A DNA stretch of 64,000 bases from Micromonospora sp. CP22 (GCF_009712475.1 NZ_VCJO01000012.1:87473-151472), one strand, 5' to 3'; positions 38,734 to 46,107 are shown, counted from the stretch's first letter. Notes: generated from the sequence alone by a model not told the origin. Numbers and translations: made by a program.

Positions 38734-39509
38734 CGGGGCACCGCCAGCAGGAGAGTCTTGTCGTCGTCGGTGAGCGCACCGACCCGTCGGCCGGCGAGTA
38801 TCCGGGTCACCGCCATCGGGTCGGGCTCGGCACCTTCGACGAGCGCGAACAGTTGGGCGAACGCCTCGGCGCCGGGCTGACGGGGCCGGGCACCGTCGTA
38901 CTCGACGAGGAGGCTGTCCAGGCCGTCGGTGAACACCGCGATTCCGGTGAGGTCGGGCAGCCGGGCCACCCGCCGCCGGGCGTGACCTCGGACGCGGGCG
39001 ACCGGCAGCAGCGTGGCCGTGCCGAGCGACTGATCCGCACCGCCGGTGGGGGCGACCAGCAGATCGAGGTTGCCGTCAGCCGCTCGGACCACGACGACAC
39101 CGTCTCCCACCGCGAGCACGGCCACCCACGGCGGACGGGCCACGACGACGGTCAGCGTCGTCGCCAGGTCCTCGGGGGCGAGGTCCCCGACGGCCCGCGC
39201 CAGCGCCCACGCCGCGCGGCGGAACCGGCGGATCACTCGGTGCCGAGCGACGTCGAGCAGCCGGGCCCAGGCGGCGGTGGTGGCCGGGCGCTGATCAGCG
39301 GCGAGTGCGCCGAACACCTCCAGGGCGAGGGTGACCACCAGGTTCGCACCGGTCGCGGCGTACCGCCGGCTGCCGGCTCCGTCGGCGGTGACCAGTAGCA
39401 GAGTCCCGTCGAGTTCCCGCGTCGCGTAGGCGTCCTGGCCGCTGAGCCCGGCGCGGGCGTGCGCCCCGCCCGCCACGCTGCCACCCAGCACCGACCACCG
39501 CGCCGCCAT
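38730..39509 (-). CDS. PP2C-type protein phosphatase
   Basis: A 259-aa protein starting at ATG 39509. PP2C metal motifs: SGQDAYA with Asp26, VTADGAGS with Asp43, AVFTDGLDSLL and the terminal DDKTLLL. It lacks TM helices. It lies between the vWA and kinase genes with 1- and 4-bp overlaps, the standard order of the TerY-P triad in which a kinase and phosphatase control phosphorylation of the vWA protein or its partners. Confidence 0.9.
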   Translation of the reverse strand: MAARWSVLGGSVAGGAHARAGLSGQDAYATRELDGTLLLVTADGAGSRRYAATGANLVVTLALEVFGALAADQRPATTAAWARLLDVARHRVIRRFRRAAWALARAVGDLAPEDLATTLTVVVARPPWVAVLAVGDGVVVVRAADGNLDLLVAPTGGADQSLGTATLLPVARVRGHARRRVARLPDLTGIAVFTDGLDSLLVEYDGARPRQPGAEAFAQLFALVEGAEPDPMAVTRILAGRRVGALTDDDKTLLLAVPR

Positions 39510-40261
39510 CAGAGGTCGTCCCCGTAGACCTGACTGCGTACCTGGTCGAAGTCGACATGGTCGGAGGTCGCCACCAGAATCAGGTCGAGCAGCTTTCGCA
39601 GGTCGAGGTCGGCGAGGGCAAAGTAGCCGCTCGGCGTGGCCAGGGCGCGCATCACCTCGTCGTCGACCCCGGGCACACCGAATGCGAACATCTGCAGCCG
39701 GCGCGTCGATCGCCACTGCTCCAACCGGCGGGCGAGCGGCCGCCAGTCGTCCGTGGGATTGCCCTCGTCGTCGGTGGGCGTGCCGTCGCTGACCAGGATC
39801 AGCCGGGGCCCGCCGGTCTGCTGGGCATGCACCGTCTGCACGTGCTGACGACGCTGCTCCACGAGATCGAGTGCCAGTTCCACCGCCGCGACCATCGGGG
39901 TCGCGCCACCCGCCGTCAGGGTCGGCAGGTCGAGCCGGGATGCGGGTACGAAAGCGGCACCGTCGGCGGCGGAGGCCGTTCCGTCACCGGAGACCACCCG
40001 TACCCCGCCCGCGCCGAACGTGACGACCACGAACTCGACGTCCCGCAGCGCCCCACGGCCCTCCGCACGCACCGTCGGCAGCCACCGGGTCAACTCCTGG
40101 TTGAGCACGTCGATCGCGCGCATGCCGTTGCTCTGGGTGGCCGCCATCGACCACGAGGTGTCGATCAGGAGCGCCACGAAACGCCGCCGGTGCGTGTCGG
40201 TCACGAACGGAATCGCGTCCGGCTCCTCCGACTCGTCCTGGAACAGCGCGAAGGGGTTCAC
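39509..40261 (-). CDS. TerY-like vWA domain protein
   Basis: A 250-aa protein starting at GTG 40261, first gene of the vWA-PP2C-kinase-radical SAM-coiled coil-AAA+ operon. The vWA domain fills most of the protein: MIDAS DTSWSM (Asp34, Ser36, Ser38), TAGGATPM (middle Thr region) and LILVSDGTPTDD. There is no signal peptide, so it is cytosolic, as in TerY. A 168-bp leader separates it from the island motif upstream. Confidence 0.88.
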   Translation of the reverse strand: MNPFALFQDESEEPDAIPFVTDTHRRRFVALLIDTSWSMAATQSNGMRAIDVLNQELTRWLPTVRAEGRGALRDVEFVVVTFGAGGVRVVSGDGTASAADGAAFVPASRLDLPTLTAGGATPMVAAVELALDLVEQRRQHVQTVHAQQTGGPRLILVSDGTPTDDEGNPTDDWRPLARRLEQWRSTRRLQMFAFGVPGVDDEVMRALATPSGYFALADLDLRKLLDLILVATSDHVDFDQVRSQVYGDDL

Positions 40262-40429
40262 GGCCGGATCGCCCTGGCCGGCCAGCGGTCGCCCGTGGCG
40301 GAGGTCAGGCCGACGACGCCATCGGACCGGGGTGTCCGTCCCGCCCCGGACAGCGAAGGCCGTCGGGCCGCGTGCCCGGACCGGGAGGCGGCGGCCGGAA
40401 GCCGGTCGGAAAAACTCGCCACGTCCCTA

Positions 40430-40441
40430 TCTGACGGACCG
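40430..40441 (-). promoter_or_regulatory. Island motif variant upstream of TerY-type operon
   Basis: On the minus strand this reads CGGTCCGTCAGA, 10 of 12 matching CCGTCCGTCAGG, pointing towards the vWA gene at 40261. The intervening 40262-40429 shows no other convincing gene or hairpin. Confidence 0.45.
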
Positions 40442-40484
40442 TCCGGCGCAAGGTCTCCACCGGCGCGGCGTCCGTCATGCGGGC

Positions 40485-41477
40485 TCAGCCGTCCGGGGCG
40501 TCAGGGAAGGCCCAGGCGATGCCGTACGCATGGCCCTGCTGCAACCCGTCGAAGTCCGAAGTCACCTCGCCCACCGAGTCGGGTTCCAGCCGGTCGGGCC
40601 CCGGTGCCCGGTCGTCAACCGCGCGAGGTGGCACACCGTCGAGCCGCCACGCGATCACCGGGCCCCGGTCCAACGGAAAGCGCAGCCGGACGGTGCAGCG
40701 CGCGCACGGCGTAAGTGGCTGGAACACGTAGTGCTCCCGGACCGCCTGCCCCGGTGGCACCCGGTAGTGCACGCAGATCTGGTGCCGCTCCCCCGGTGCG
40801 AGGGTCCGGGGAAGGGCGAGGGTGAGGCGGAAGACCTGTCCGGCGTTGTGCCGGGTCAGTTCGGTGATGCGCGCGCCGAACAGCACGTCGGCGCGCACGT
40901 CGTGATCCGGGGCGTCGTCGCCGGGCCGACGCGGCAGGCTGAACTGCACGGTGATCTGGTCGATCGCCCGGATCGCCGTGATGTCCCGCGTCTCGTACAG
41001 CTCGGGGGTCGGCGTGTCGAGCCGCAGCAGTGCGCTCATCGCCTGCACGTGCCAGGCAGGACCGGACTCGGATGCCTCGACGGAAGTCCTGAGCGCGATG
41101 GTGCGGACCAGCCGGGCGACCGCCTCGTCGATCCGACGACGGGCGGTGCGGTGCTGTACCGAGAGTTCCGTGGCGAGTTGCTCGATGCGGCGGTCCAGCC
41201 GGAGGTAGGAGTGATCGGGATCGAGGGCGTACGCCAGCTCGACTGCCCGACGTAGCTCACGGGGCATGTCGGCGGTGCGGGCGAGCAGGGCGGCCCGCAC
41301 CTTCGCGCGGGTGGTCGCCTCTGGCTCCGTCCACGACACCCCACACAGGTCGGCCAGTAGCGGGCCGAGTCGCCGACGTAACGGGCTGCTCTGCACGCCC
41401 GCGCCCCGACGGAGTTCCAGTAACTCCTGACGGAGTCCAGCCTCATACGAGGGGTAATCCTCGATCGCAGCAGGCAG
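40485..41477 (-). CDS. Unknown protein with sigma-region-4-like helix-turn-helix segment
   Basis: About 330 aa. No ATG/GTG fits the 5' end; CTG 41477 is preferred because AAGGAGG (41484-41490) lies 6 nt upstream, and reading further upstream is possible but unsupported. Residues 45-120 are helical and end in LDRRIEQLATELSVQHRTARRRIDEAVARLVRTIA, which resembles a helix-turn-helix. The C-terminal half is beta-rich (DQITVQFSLPRRPG, RHQICVHYRVPPGQAVREHYVFQPLTPCARC). It may be a DNA-binding regulator of the island. I do not recognise the family. Confidence 0.72.
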   Translation of the reverse strand: MPAAIEDYPSYEAGLRQELLELRRGAGVQSSPLRRRLGPLLADLCGVSWTEPEATTRAKVRAALLARTADMPRELRRAVELAYALDPDHSYLRLDRRIEQLATELSVQHRTARRRIDEAVARLVRTIALRTSVEASESGPAWHVQAMSALLRLDTPTPELYETRDITAIRAIDQITVQFSLPRRPGDDAPDHDVRADVLFGARITELTRHNAGQVFRLTLALPRTLAPGERHQICVHYRVPPGQAVREHYVFQPLTPCARCTVRLRFPLDRGPVIAWRLDGVPPRAVDDRAPGPDRLEPDSVGEVTSDFDGLQQGHAYGIAWAFPDAPDG

Positions 41478-41496
41478 GGCCCTCCTCCTTTCGTAG

Positions 41497-41508
41497 TGGT
41501 CCGTCAGA
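41497..41508 (+). promoter_or_regulatory. Island motif variant (TGGTCCGTCAGA)
   Basis: 9 of 12 positions match the island motif, with the GTCCGTCAG core intact. On the plus strand it points towards the gene at 42008, about 500 bp away, and it also lies within 20 bp of the start of the minus-strand gene. Confidence 0.35.
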
Positions 41509-41574
41509 ACGGTGCGGAGGCTATCGACCCCTGTCCCGCCCTGGTCCCGTCGTCGCCCACGCGCGACCTTTATC

Positions 41575-41603
41575 TGGCCAGAAAATTGGCCATTGCCTGG
41601 CCA
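41575..41603. promoter_or_regulatory. Three TGGCCA boxes at helical spacing
   Basis: TGGCCA occurs at 41575-41580, 41587-41592 and 41598-41603, start to start 12 and 11 bp, in an A+T-rich patch. Regular spacing of about one helical turn suggests cooperative binding of a regulator to one DNA face. Confidence 0.45.
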
Positions 41604-41764
41604 GCGGCGAGCACCCGCAAGCACAAGGATGGACCAGTCTCGTCGCAATCAGGAAACGGGGATCCATTCGTCGCCATGTGGGTACGAACAATCAATCGTC
41701 ATAGCACACACAGACCGGCGTGCGGAGCCGCCGATCGGCCGGGTCAGGACCGGACCTCGGGTGC

Positions 41765-41776
41765 CCTGACGGACGT
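41765..41776 (-). promoter_or_regulatory. Island motif variant (ACGTCCGTCAGG)
   Basis: 11 of 12 positions match. It is read on the minus strand, pointing towards the unknown gene starting at 41477, about 290 bp away. Confidence 0.45.
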
Positions 41777-42007
41777 GGCCGCGCAGACAGGTGGGTCGCG
41801 GCACTTCGGCGAAACCGCTACCGCACTCACCGTAACGGCCTCCTCGGCCGACGTTCCGTCATCGATCGACCACGAACCGCTTCTTCGGCGGGCAGGGGCT
41901 CGCCTGGCCGAGTCAATGGAGACATTGTTAGTGGCCATCCAGGGGCGATCCTTCGGATGCAATCGCAGGGTCAGGCAGGGCTCATTCCGTATGGGGAAGG
42001 GGGCGTC

Positions 42008-43090
42008 ATGACAAACGCGGATGATTCGATCCGCCAGCCCTTTCCGGCCAGATCTGTCAATTACGCGACACTCGACCGGGAGACGCATTCCCGCCCCGAT
42101 CCGGCTCAGGGCGAACTGCGCGGGCTCGCCCACCGCGGTGAACTCGCCACCACGATGGCATCGGCGACGCCCGAGGTCCGCGCCCGGCTCACCGGCGCCG
42201 CGTACGCGATCGCATGGCCAATCGTCTTCACCAGGGTGACCCGCCCGATGGAACGACGACGTGGTCACTGGGCCTGCGCCACCTCCGTTCGAATGCTTGC
42301 CGACGACTGCCTCGACCGGCACCACGACGACGTGGAGGCGGTGGTGACCGATCTCCTGGCCAACGCCCGGGTACCGATCATCGATGTCGAACGCTGGCTC
42401 TCGACTCGACTCACTGCCGCAACCGTCGACGGTCACCGCCGTCGGCGCGGTGGTCGGGGCGCGTTGCAACGGCCCCGGGTCCCCGCCTGGCTGGCCCGCG
42501 AGCTCGACAACGACCCGTGGCTCACCGACCTGGCGGTTCAGATCCTCACCTGGGTCGGCGTCCCGACCACCGCCGGTACCGAGCTGTGGCCGCTGGACAG
42601 GTGGGCGCAGCGACGCGAGGCAGTGACGGGCGACCCGACCGGCGGCGACGGTGGCACCCTCACGAGGGAGATCGAGAGGGTCCTGACAGCCATGCGACGA
42701 CGGCCCCGGTGGTACGCCGACTACGTGGAACGGCCACTCGGCCGCAAACACGCTCCCGTCCTCGCCGTTCCCGGTGACGGGGTCACCGACCCCCAGCCGT
42801 TGGTGCCGGTGGGACCGCAGGAACGGGACGAGGCGAGGCTCGCCGACCTCGCATCCGCCGCTGTCGAAGCGATCAACCATGGTCTGCGCGACGGGGGCGA
42901 CCCGCGCGAGACGGTGGTTGAGGTACTCCGAATGGTCTTCGGCTCCGACATCGGCAGTGAGGAGATCGATCGTGTGCCCGGCGAAACGGCAGCCACCGAC
43001 GAGCGGGTCTCAGCCCTGCTCGCCAACGACGCCACCGTCCGGCGGATCGTCGACGACGTGCTCCACATCATCTCCGACGGCCCGCGGTAA
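42008..43090 (+). CDS. Unknown protein (conflict-island accessory)
   Basis: A 360-aa protein, with GGGAAGGGGG upstream of ATG 42008. It is largely alpha-helical: AYAIAWPIVFTRVTRPMERRRGHWACA near 75, ADDCLDRHHDDVEAVVTDLL, a basic loop (DGHRRRRGGRGALQRPRVP), then WLARELDNDPWLTDLAVQILTWVGVP. A short C-terminal segment (ERVSALLANDATVRRIVDDVLHII) is acidic and helical. There are no TM or catalytic motifs, and I do not recognise the family. Its 3' end overlaps, on the opposite strand, a small gene at 43010-43249. Confidence 0.7.
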   Translation: MTNADDSIRQPFPARSVNYATLDRETHSRPDPAQGELRGLAHRGELATTMASATPEVRARLTGAAYAIAWPIVFTRVTRPMERRRGHWACATSVRMLADDCLDRHHDDVEAVVTDLLANARVPIIDVERWLSTRLTAATVDGHRRRRGGRGALQRPRVPAWLARELDNDPWLTDLAVQILTWVGVPTTAGTELWPLDRWAQRREAVTGDPTGGDGGTLTREIERVLTAMRRRPRWYADYVERPLGRKHAPVLAVPGDGVTDPQPLVPVGPQERDEARLADLASAAVEAINHGLRDGGDPRETVVEVLRMVFGSDIGSEEIDRVPGETAATDERVSALLANDATVRRIVDDVLHIISDGPR

Positions 43091-43249
43091 CCCCCGCACC
43101 CGCTCGATGGTGTCCGCCAGCACAGCCGGCTCCGCTCCGGCTGCCACGGCCGCACGCCATGCCTCGGTGAACTCCCGTTCGAGCAACCGCCGGATTCGGG
43201 CCTGCTGCACCGGGGAGAGTTCCGCCGGCTGCGGTTCTGGGTCGGTCAC
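43010..43249 (-). CDS. Possible small acidic helical protein
   Basis: 79 aa from GTG 43249, with GGAGGA just upstream. It has an amphipathic helical core (QARIRRLLEREFTEAWRAAVAAGAEPAVLADTIERVRGL). The GTG overlaps the stop of another small frame (GTGA at 43246-43249), which suggests coupled translation, and an island motif lies upstream of the pair. Against it: the last 81 bp are antisense to the 42008 gene and there is no known homologue to cite. Confidence 0.5.
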   Translation of the reverse strand: MTDPEPQPAELSPVQQARIRRLLEREFTEAWRAAVAAGAEPAVLADTIERVRGLPRAVGDDVEHVVDDPPDGGVVGEQG

Positions 43250-43398
43250 CGCTCCTCCACCAGCGGACGGTGGCCGCCGACAGGCGCACGGCGTGCGCGT
43301 GACGCACATCCTGGCCCGTCCGGCCGTGCCACGCGTGGCACGGCCGGCGGATCGCCATCGCTGGTCATGGCCGTGACCGACTGGTCCCGGCTAGCCAT
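43246..43398 (-). CDS. Possible 50-residue basic peptide
   Basis: ATG 43398 is preceded by GGAGG at 4 nt, and the frame of 50 codons stops exactly at the overlapping GTGA start of the 79-aa frame. The peptide is Arg/Pro/Gly-rich with no hydrophobic segment. An exact island motif lies 47 bp upstream. However, a 28-bp perfect palindrome lies inside the frame, so the region could instead be a regulatory or terminator site without coding role. Confidence 0.35.
   Translation of the reverse strand: MASRDQSVTAMTSDGDPPAVPRVARPDGPGCASRARRAPVGGHRPLVEER
43320..43347. promoter_or_regulatory. 28-bp perfect palindrome
   Basis: CCGGCCGTGCCACG (43320-43333) is followed directly by its exact reverse complement (43334-43347). 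With no loop it suits a protein-binding operator better than a terminator. It lies 337 bp before the Crp/Fnr gene and within the small-peptide frame. Confidence 0.55.
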
Positions 43399-43445
43399 GT
43401 CGCCTCCGATCCGCACCGCACGCCCGACAGGTTCACTGTCATCAT

Positions 43446-43457
43446 CCTGACGGACGG
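43446..43457 (-). promoter_or_regulatory. Island motif CCGTCCGTCAGG, right-most copy
   Basis: An exact 12-bp copy on the minus strand, 47 bp before the possible 50-aa peptide start. No copy was seen further right in an intergenic region, so it marks the right limit of the island. Confidence 0.55.
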
Positions 43458-43683
43458 GCCATCGGCACGGCCACTCCCCCGCTGGCCGGTGGGCGGCCGA
43501 GGCATCGAGTCGGTCGGCGACCGGGTACGGATGTCAGCGGTACGCCCTCGCCCAATGAGACTCCACGTCGCCTCCCCTCGTCAGGATGCTCATCCGGTCC
43601 AGGGGTATTGCACCCCGGTCCCGTGGCCGGTATTCCGGGGAAGGACGGGATCTCGCCCGGTCCCGCGTCGAGGAGGGCACCGC

Positions 43684-44388
43684 ATGTCTGCCGTACCGCT
43701 GGATGGTGACGCGCCCTGGGCGAAGGGATCATTCCTGGGCCGGATCGCGCCGGCCGACCGCCAGGAGTTGCTCGCGCTCGGGGTCACCCGCACGGTGTCC
43801 TCCGGCCGGCGGCTTTTCGTCGAGGGCGCGCGTGACACCCACGTCGAGGTGCTCCGGCGTGGTTTCGCCAAGGTGACCGCTACTGTGGACGGCTCGGACC
43901 GGCTGCTGGCGATCCGCCTACCGGGTGACCTCGTGGGAGAGTTTGCCGCGATCACCGGCCAGGCGCGGTCGGCAACCGTGGCAGCCTGCGGTGATGTGGT
44001 GTCGACTGTGATTCGACAGGTCGACTTCCTGCGCCTGCTCGACCGCCGCTCCGCAGTCGCCGCCCAGGTCACCGCCGTGGTCGGCGAACGGTTACGGAGC
44101 GCGAACGAGCGGCGGGCCGAATTCACCTATCCAGTGCACGTCCGGCTGGCCCGGGTGCTCGCCGAGATCGCCGCCAGCTGTGGCCGAATCGCCGACGACG
44201 AGATAGTCATCGGTGTGGCACTGAGCCACACGGAACTGGCCACCCTGGTCGGTGCGGCAACGGACACGACCCAGCGAGCCTTGCGTACGCTGCGCGCGGA
44301 GCGACTGATCCGCACCGGCTACCGCCGGATCACGGTGCTCGACCTGGCGGGACTTCGCGCCCTCGCCGCCCACGCCGACCGCCGTTGA
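43684..44388 (+). CDS. Crp/Fnr family transcriptional regulator
   Basis: A 234-aa protein, ATG 43684 with GGAGGG 6 nt upstream. The cyclic-nucleotide-binding beta barrel runs from residue 15 to 120 (SSGRRLFVEGARDTHVEVLRRGFAKVTA, AIRLPGDLVGEFAAITGQARSATVAA), followed by the dimer helix and a winged helix at about 150-220 (VHVRLARVLAEIAA, VALSHTELATLVGAATDTTQRALRTLRAERLIRTGYRRITVLD). The phosphate-binding cassette (GEFAAITGQARSATV) is close to cAMP-binding members. It sits at the edge of an island that encodes a cyclase-like protein, so a regulatory link is possible. Confidence 0.9.
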   Translation: MSAVPLDGDAPWAKGSFLGRIAPADRQELLALGVTRTVSSGRRLFVEGARDTHVEVLRRGFAKVTATVDGSDRLLAIRLPGDLVGEFAAITGQARSATVAACGDVVSTVIRQVDFLRLLDRRSAVAAQVTAVVGERLRSANERRAEFTYPVHVRLARVLAEIAASCGRIADDEIVIGVALSHTELATLVGAATDTTQRALRTLRAERLIRTGYRRITVLDLAGLRALAAHADRR

Positions 44389-44592
44389 GCCGCCGTTCAC
44401 CTCGATCATCACGTCTGTTCTCCGCTTGAGGTGTACGACGCCGACATAGGCAGCGGTAGGGCCGAGCACAGCGCCCGCGCCGCACAAGCACAGCCACAGT
44501 GTGTCGACGATCGTCGGCCCGGCCGTTGGCACCGCGATGCCAGCCACGTAGATCGTCGCCAGTGCCACGGCCACGGCTAGCGCGACCAGCAC
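44092..44592 (-). CDS. Doubtful small membrane protein
   Basis: From GTG 44592 the frame gives two good hydrophobic helices (VALAVAVALATIYVAGIAV and VDTLWLCLCGAGAVLGPTAAYVGVV) followed by a basic stretch (HLKRRTDV). That part lies in otherwise non-coding DNA. The remaining 100 residues run antisense through the Crp/Fnr gene and look non-coding. The real product, if any, is probably a 70-residue protein whose end has been lost. Confidence 0.3.
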   Translation of the reverse strand: MLVALAVAVALATIYVAGIAVPTAGPTIVDTLWLCLCGAGAVLGPTAAYVGVVHLKRRTDVMIEVNGGSTAVGVGGEGAKSRQVEHRDPAVAGADQSLRAQRTQGSLGRVRCRTDQGGQFRVAQCHTDDYLVVGDSATAGGDLGEHPGQPDVHWIGEFGPPLVRAP

Positions 44593-44655
44593 CTTCCTGA
44601 ACAGCGTCCGCTCTTCGCGGAGATCTCGCCGATCCAGCCCACACGATGGGCGGGT

Positions 44656-44790
44656 GGTGGGTCGGAGGTACCACCATGCGAACGCGCCGCCACGATCGCA
44701 GGCGATCCGCTAACCCTGAGCTTGCCCGGCTCACGAACCTCGGGTCGTGCGCGATGATTCCGACACCACCCACCGAGCCGCCGGCCAGCG
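44656..44790 (+). repeat. Element repeat, copy A (degenerate)
   Basis: It shares GGAGGTACCACCATGCGAAC and following sequence with copies at 45688 and 47375, then a short frame beginning MIPTPPTEPP that stops after 15 codons. It is the most diverged of the three copies. Confidence 0.7.
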
Positions 44791-44855
44791 CCATGGTCTA
44801 GACCTCGTGGACCTCTCTGGTCGCCGGACAGGCAGCCCCGGTTTACGTCAGGAGC

Positions 44856-44884
44856 TAGAACCGTAGAACATTTAGTTCTACACT
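44856..44884 (+). promoter_or_regulatory. Promoter/operator of toxin-antitoxin operon 1
   Basis: TAGAAC (44864-44869), ATTTA, GTTCTA (44875-44880) is a perfect palindrome, with an extra TAGAAC half-site at 44856. TACACT (44879-44884) is a good -10 box ending 7 nt before ATG 44892, which predicts a leaderless transcript. Antitoxin binding here would block RNA polymerase. Confidence 0.65.
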
Positions 44885-44891
44885 TGTGCCC

Positions 44892-45170
44892 ATGGAACGC
44901 ATCGGTGTCCGGGAGCTGAACCAGAACACGAGCCAGGTGCTGGCTCGGGTGAGTGGCGGCGAGACCGTCGAGATCACCGATCGTGGACACCCGATTGCCC
45001 GACTTGTTCCGGTAGGCAACGATAGGTCGGTGTTGGCCAAGTTGGTAGCGGCAGGGCGAGCCGTCGCCCCCACCGGCGGCGGCTCTGTTCCACTTCCACC
45101 GAAGCTCGGTGACGAGAGTGCGGACGCCGCCGCCTCCCTCGCTGCGATGCGTGACGAGGAGCGCTGGTGA
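44892..45170 (+). CDS. Phd/YefM-type antitoxin
   Basis: About 92 aa (ATG 44892; GTG 44886 is also in frame). The N-terminal Phd/YefM fold reads RIGVRELNQNTSQVLARVSGGETVEITDRGHPIARLVPV, which binds operator DNA as a dimer. The C-terminal tail (about 60-92, acidic, ending in AAMRDEERW) is the toxin-wrapping segment. It is followed by an overlapping PIN toxin gene, forming a type II VapBC-like module. Confidence 0.9.
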   Translation: MERIGVRELNQNTSQVLARVSGGETVEITDRGHPIARLVPVGNDRSVLAKLVAAGRAVAPTGGGSVPLPPKLGDESADAAASLAAMRDEERW

Positions 45171-45577
45171 TCTATCTCGATTCAGCTGCCGTCGTCAAGC
45201 TGGTTCGGCAGGAGATGTGCAGCGCCGACCTTGTCTCCTGGCTCCACAAGCACGACGACGTGCCGCTGGTCTCCTCTGCTCTCGTCGAGGTGGAAGTACC
45301 CAGAGCGCTGCGCCGATCAGCTCCGCAAGCTTTGATCGGAGTGCCGGCTGCTGTCGGACGGCTGTTCCGACTGGAGATCGACAGCACGATCCGGGCGACC
45401 GCAGCCGCGTTCGCCGATCCGACACTCCGCAGCCTTGACGCCATCCACCTGGCCACCGCCCAGGTGCTGACCAACGAGTCCGGCGCGGCACTCACCGCCT
45501 TCGTCACCTACGACCGGCGGCTGCTCGAATGCGCCAAGGAAGCAGGACTACCCGTAGCAAGCCCCGGCCAGAACTGA
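45167..45577 (+). CDS. PIN-domain toxin (VapC-type RNase)
   Basis: A 136-aa protein starting at GTG 45167, overlapping the antitoxin stop (GTGA). PIN acidic residues are in place: MIYLDSAAVVKL (Asp5), ALVEVEVPRAL (Glu at about 42), RSLDAIHLATA (Asp at about 94) and FVTYDRRLLECAKEAGLPV (Asp at about 117). VapC toxins are Mg2+-dependent endoribonucleases that attack tRNA or rRNA. The gene appears intact, so the module may be functional. Confidence 0.92.
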   Translation: MIYLDSAAVVKLVRQEMCSADLVSWLHKHDDVPLVSSALVEVEVPRALRRSAPQALIGVPAAVGRLFRLEIDSTIRATAAAFADPTLRSLDAIHLATAQVLTNESGAALTAFVTYDRRLLECAKEAGLPVASPGQN

Positions 45578-45784
45578 CCCACGAATCCACCACCCTGCCG
45601 CAGAGTCCCGCCGCCGTACGGCAACGCCGCCACGACACCGGCCGTGGCCTGCGATCTTGCACCCTCCGTTTGGGTATCCGTTTCGAGCGGGCCGGAGGTA
45701 CCACCATGCGAACCACATCGCCACGATCGCCGGTGACCCGCTACCACTGAGTTTGCCCAGCTCACGGGCATCGGGCGGTGCCCG

Positions 45785-45907
45785 ATGAACCCGGCCCGCC
45801 CATCCGACCCGCCGGTGCGGATCGCCGATGCGGAGGAGATCAACCCGTTCCGACTCCTTCTCGATCTCCATGGCCATGCCGCGGCTCGGACTGGGGTGGT
45901 CCGATGA
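45785..45907 (+). pseudogene. Internally deleted copy of the 47473 small gene
   Basis: A 40-codon frame. The first 36 residues align with the intact 130-aa protein (PPVRIADAEEINPFRLLLDLHGHAAART) and it ends with the same GVVR. Ninety codons are missing exactly in frame, probably by recombination between short CGCTCGA/CGGCTCGG-like repeats. It overlaps the next ATG as in the intact copy. Confidence 0.75.
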
Positions 45908-46046
45908 CGCCGACCCTGCTCGCCCGAGACGTGAGCACGGTGGCGCTTGGCCGGGATTGATGCCTGGTCGTCGTGGAGTCACATGGTCGCCGTGGCGTTG
46001 AGGTTCGGAGAGCGTCCCGAGGTCGCCGTGGTGGTCAGCCTGCTGG
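45904..46046 (+). pseudogene. Frameshifted DUF2637 remnant
   Basis: It starts like the intact neighbour (MTP-LLARDVSTVA) but an extra base makes it stop after 18 codons. Downstream the shifted frame still encodes SHMVAVALRFGERPEVA-like sequence before similarity ends. Confidence 0.75.
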
Positions 46047-46107
46047 CAGGCATGGGGGCAAGATGGTTCATGATCGCGGCCAGCAAGATGATAGCGAGGT
46101 TGAGGAA

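Larger units (their letters stand above)
41478..42007. other. 530-bp divergent intergenic control region
   Basis: No gene is seen between the divergent starts at 41477 and 42008. The stretch is A+T-richer than its surroundings and carries two island-motif variants (41497-41508 and 41765-41776) and a cluster of three TGGCCA boxes (41575-41603). This density of sites suggests the main control region of the flanking unknown genes. Confidence 0.55.
45688..46046 (+). repeat. Element repeat, copy B (deleted version of the 47375 module)
   Basis: It matches copy C from the GGAGGTACCACC leader through the small gene and into the DUF2637 gene, but lacks 270 bp of the small gene and carries a frameshift in the DUF2637 part. 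Similarity ends near 46046. Confidence 0.8.

Noticed and set aside
40462..40478. Plus-strand TCCGTCAT near the end of the 40485 gene as an eighth island motif
   Set aside because: It matches only 8 bases, and it faces the 3' end of a convergent gene with nothing to control.
43068..43358. A second minus-strand small frame starting MAIRRPCHAWHG
   Set aside because: It overlaps the better-supported frames, has no ribosome site and covers the palindrome out of register with a likely start.
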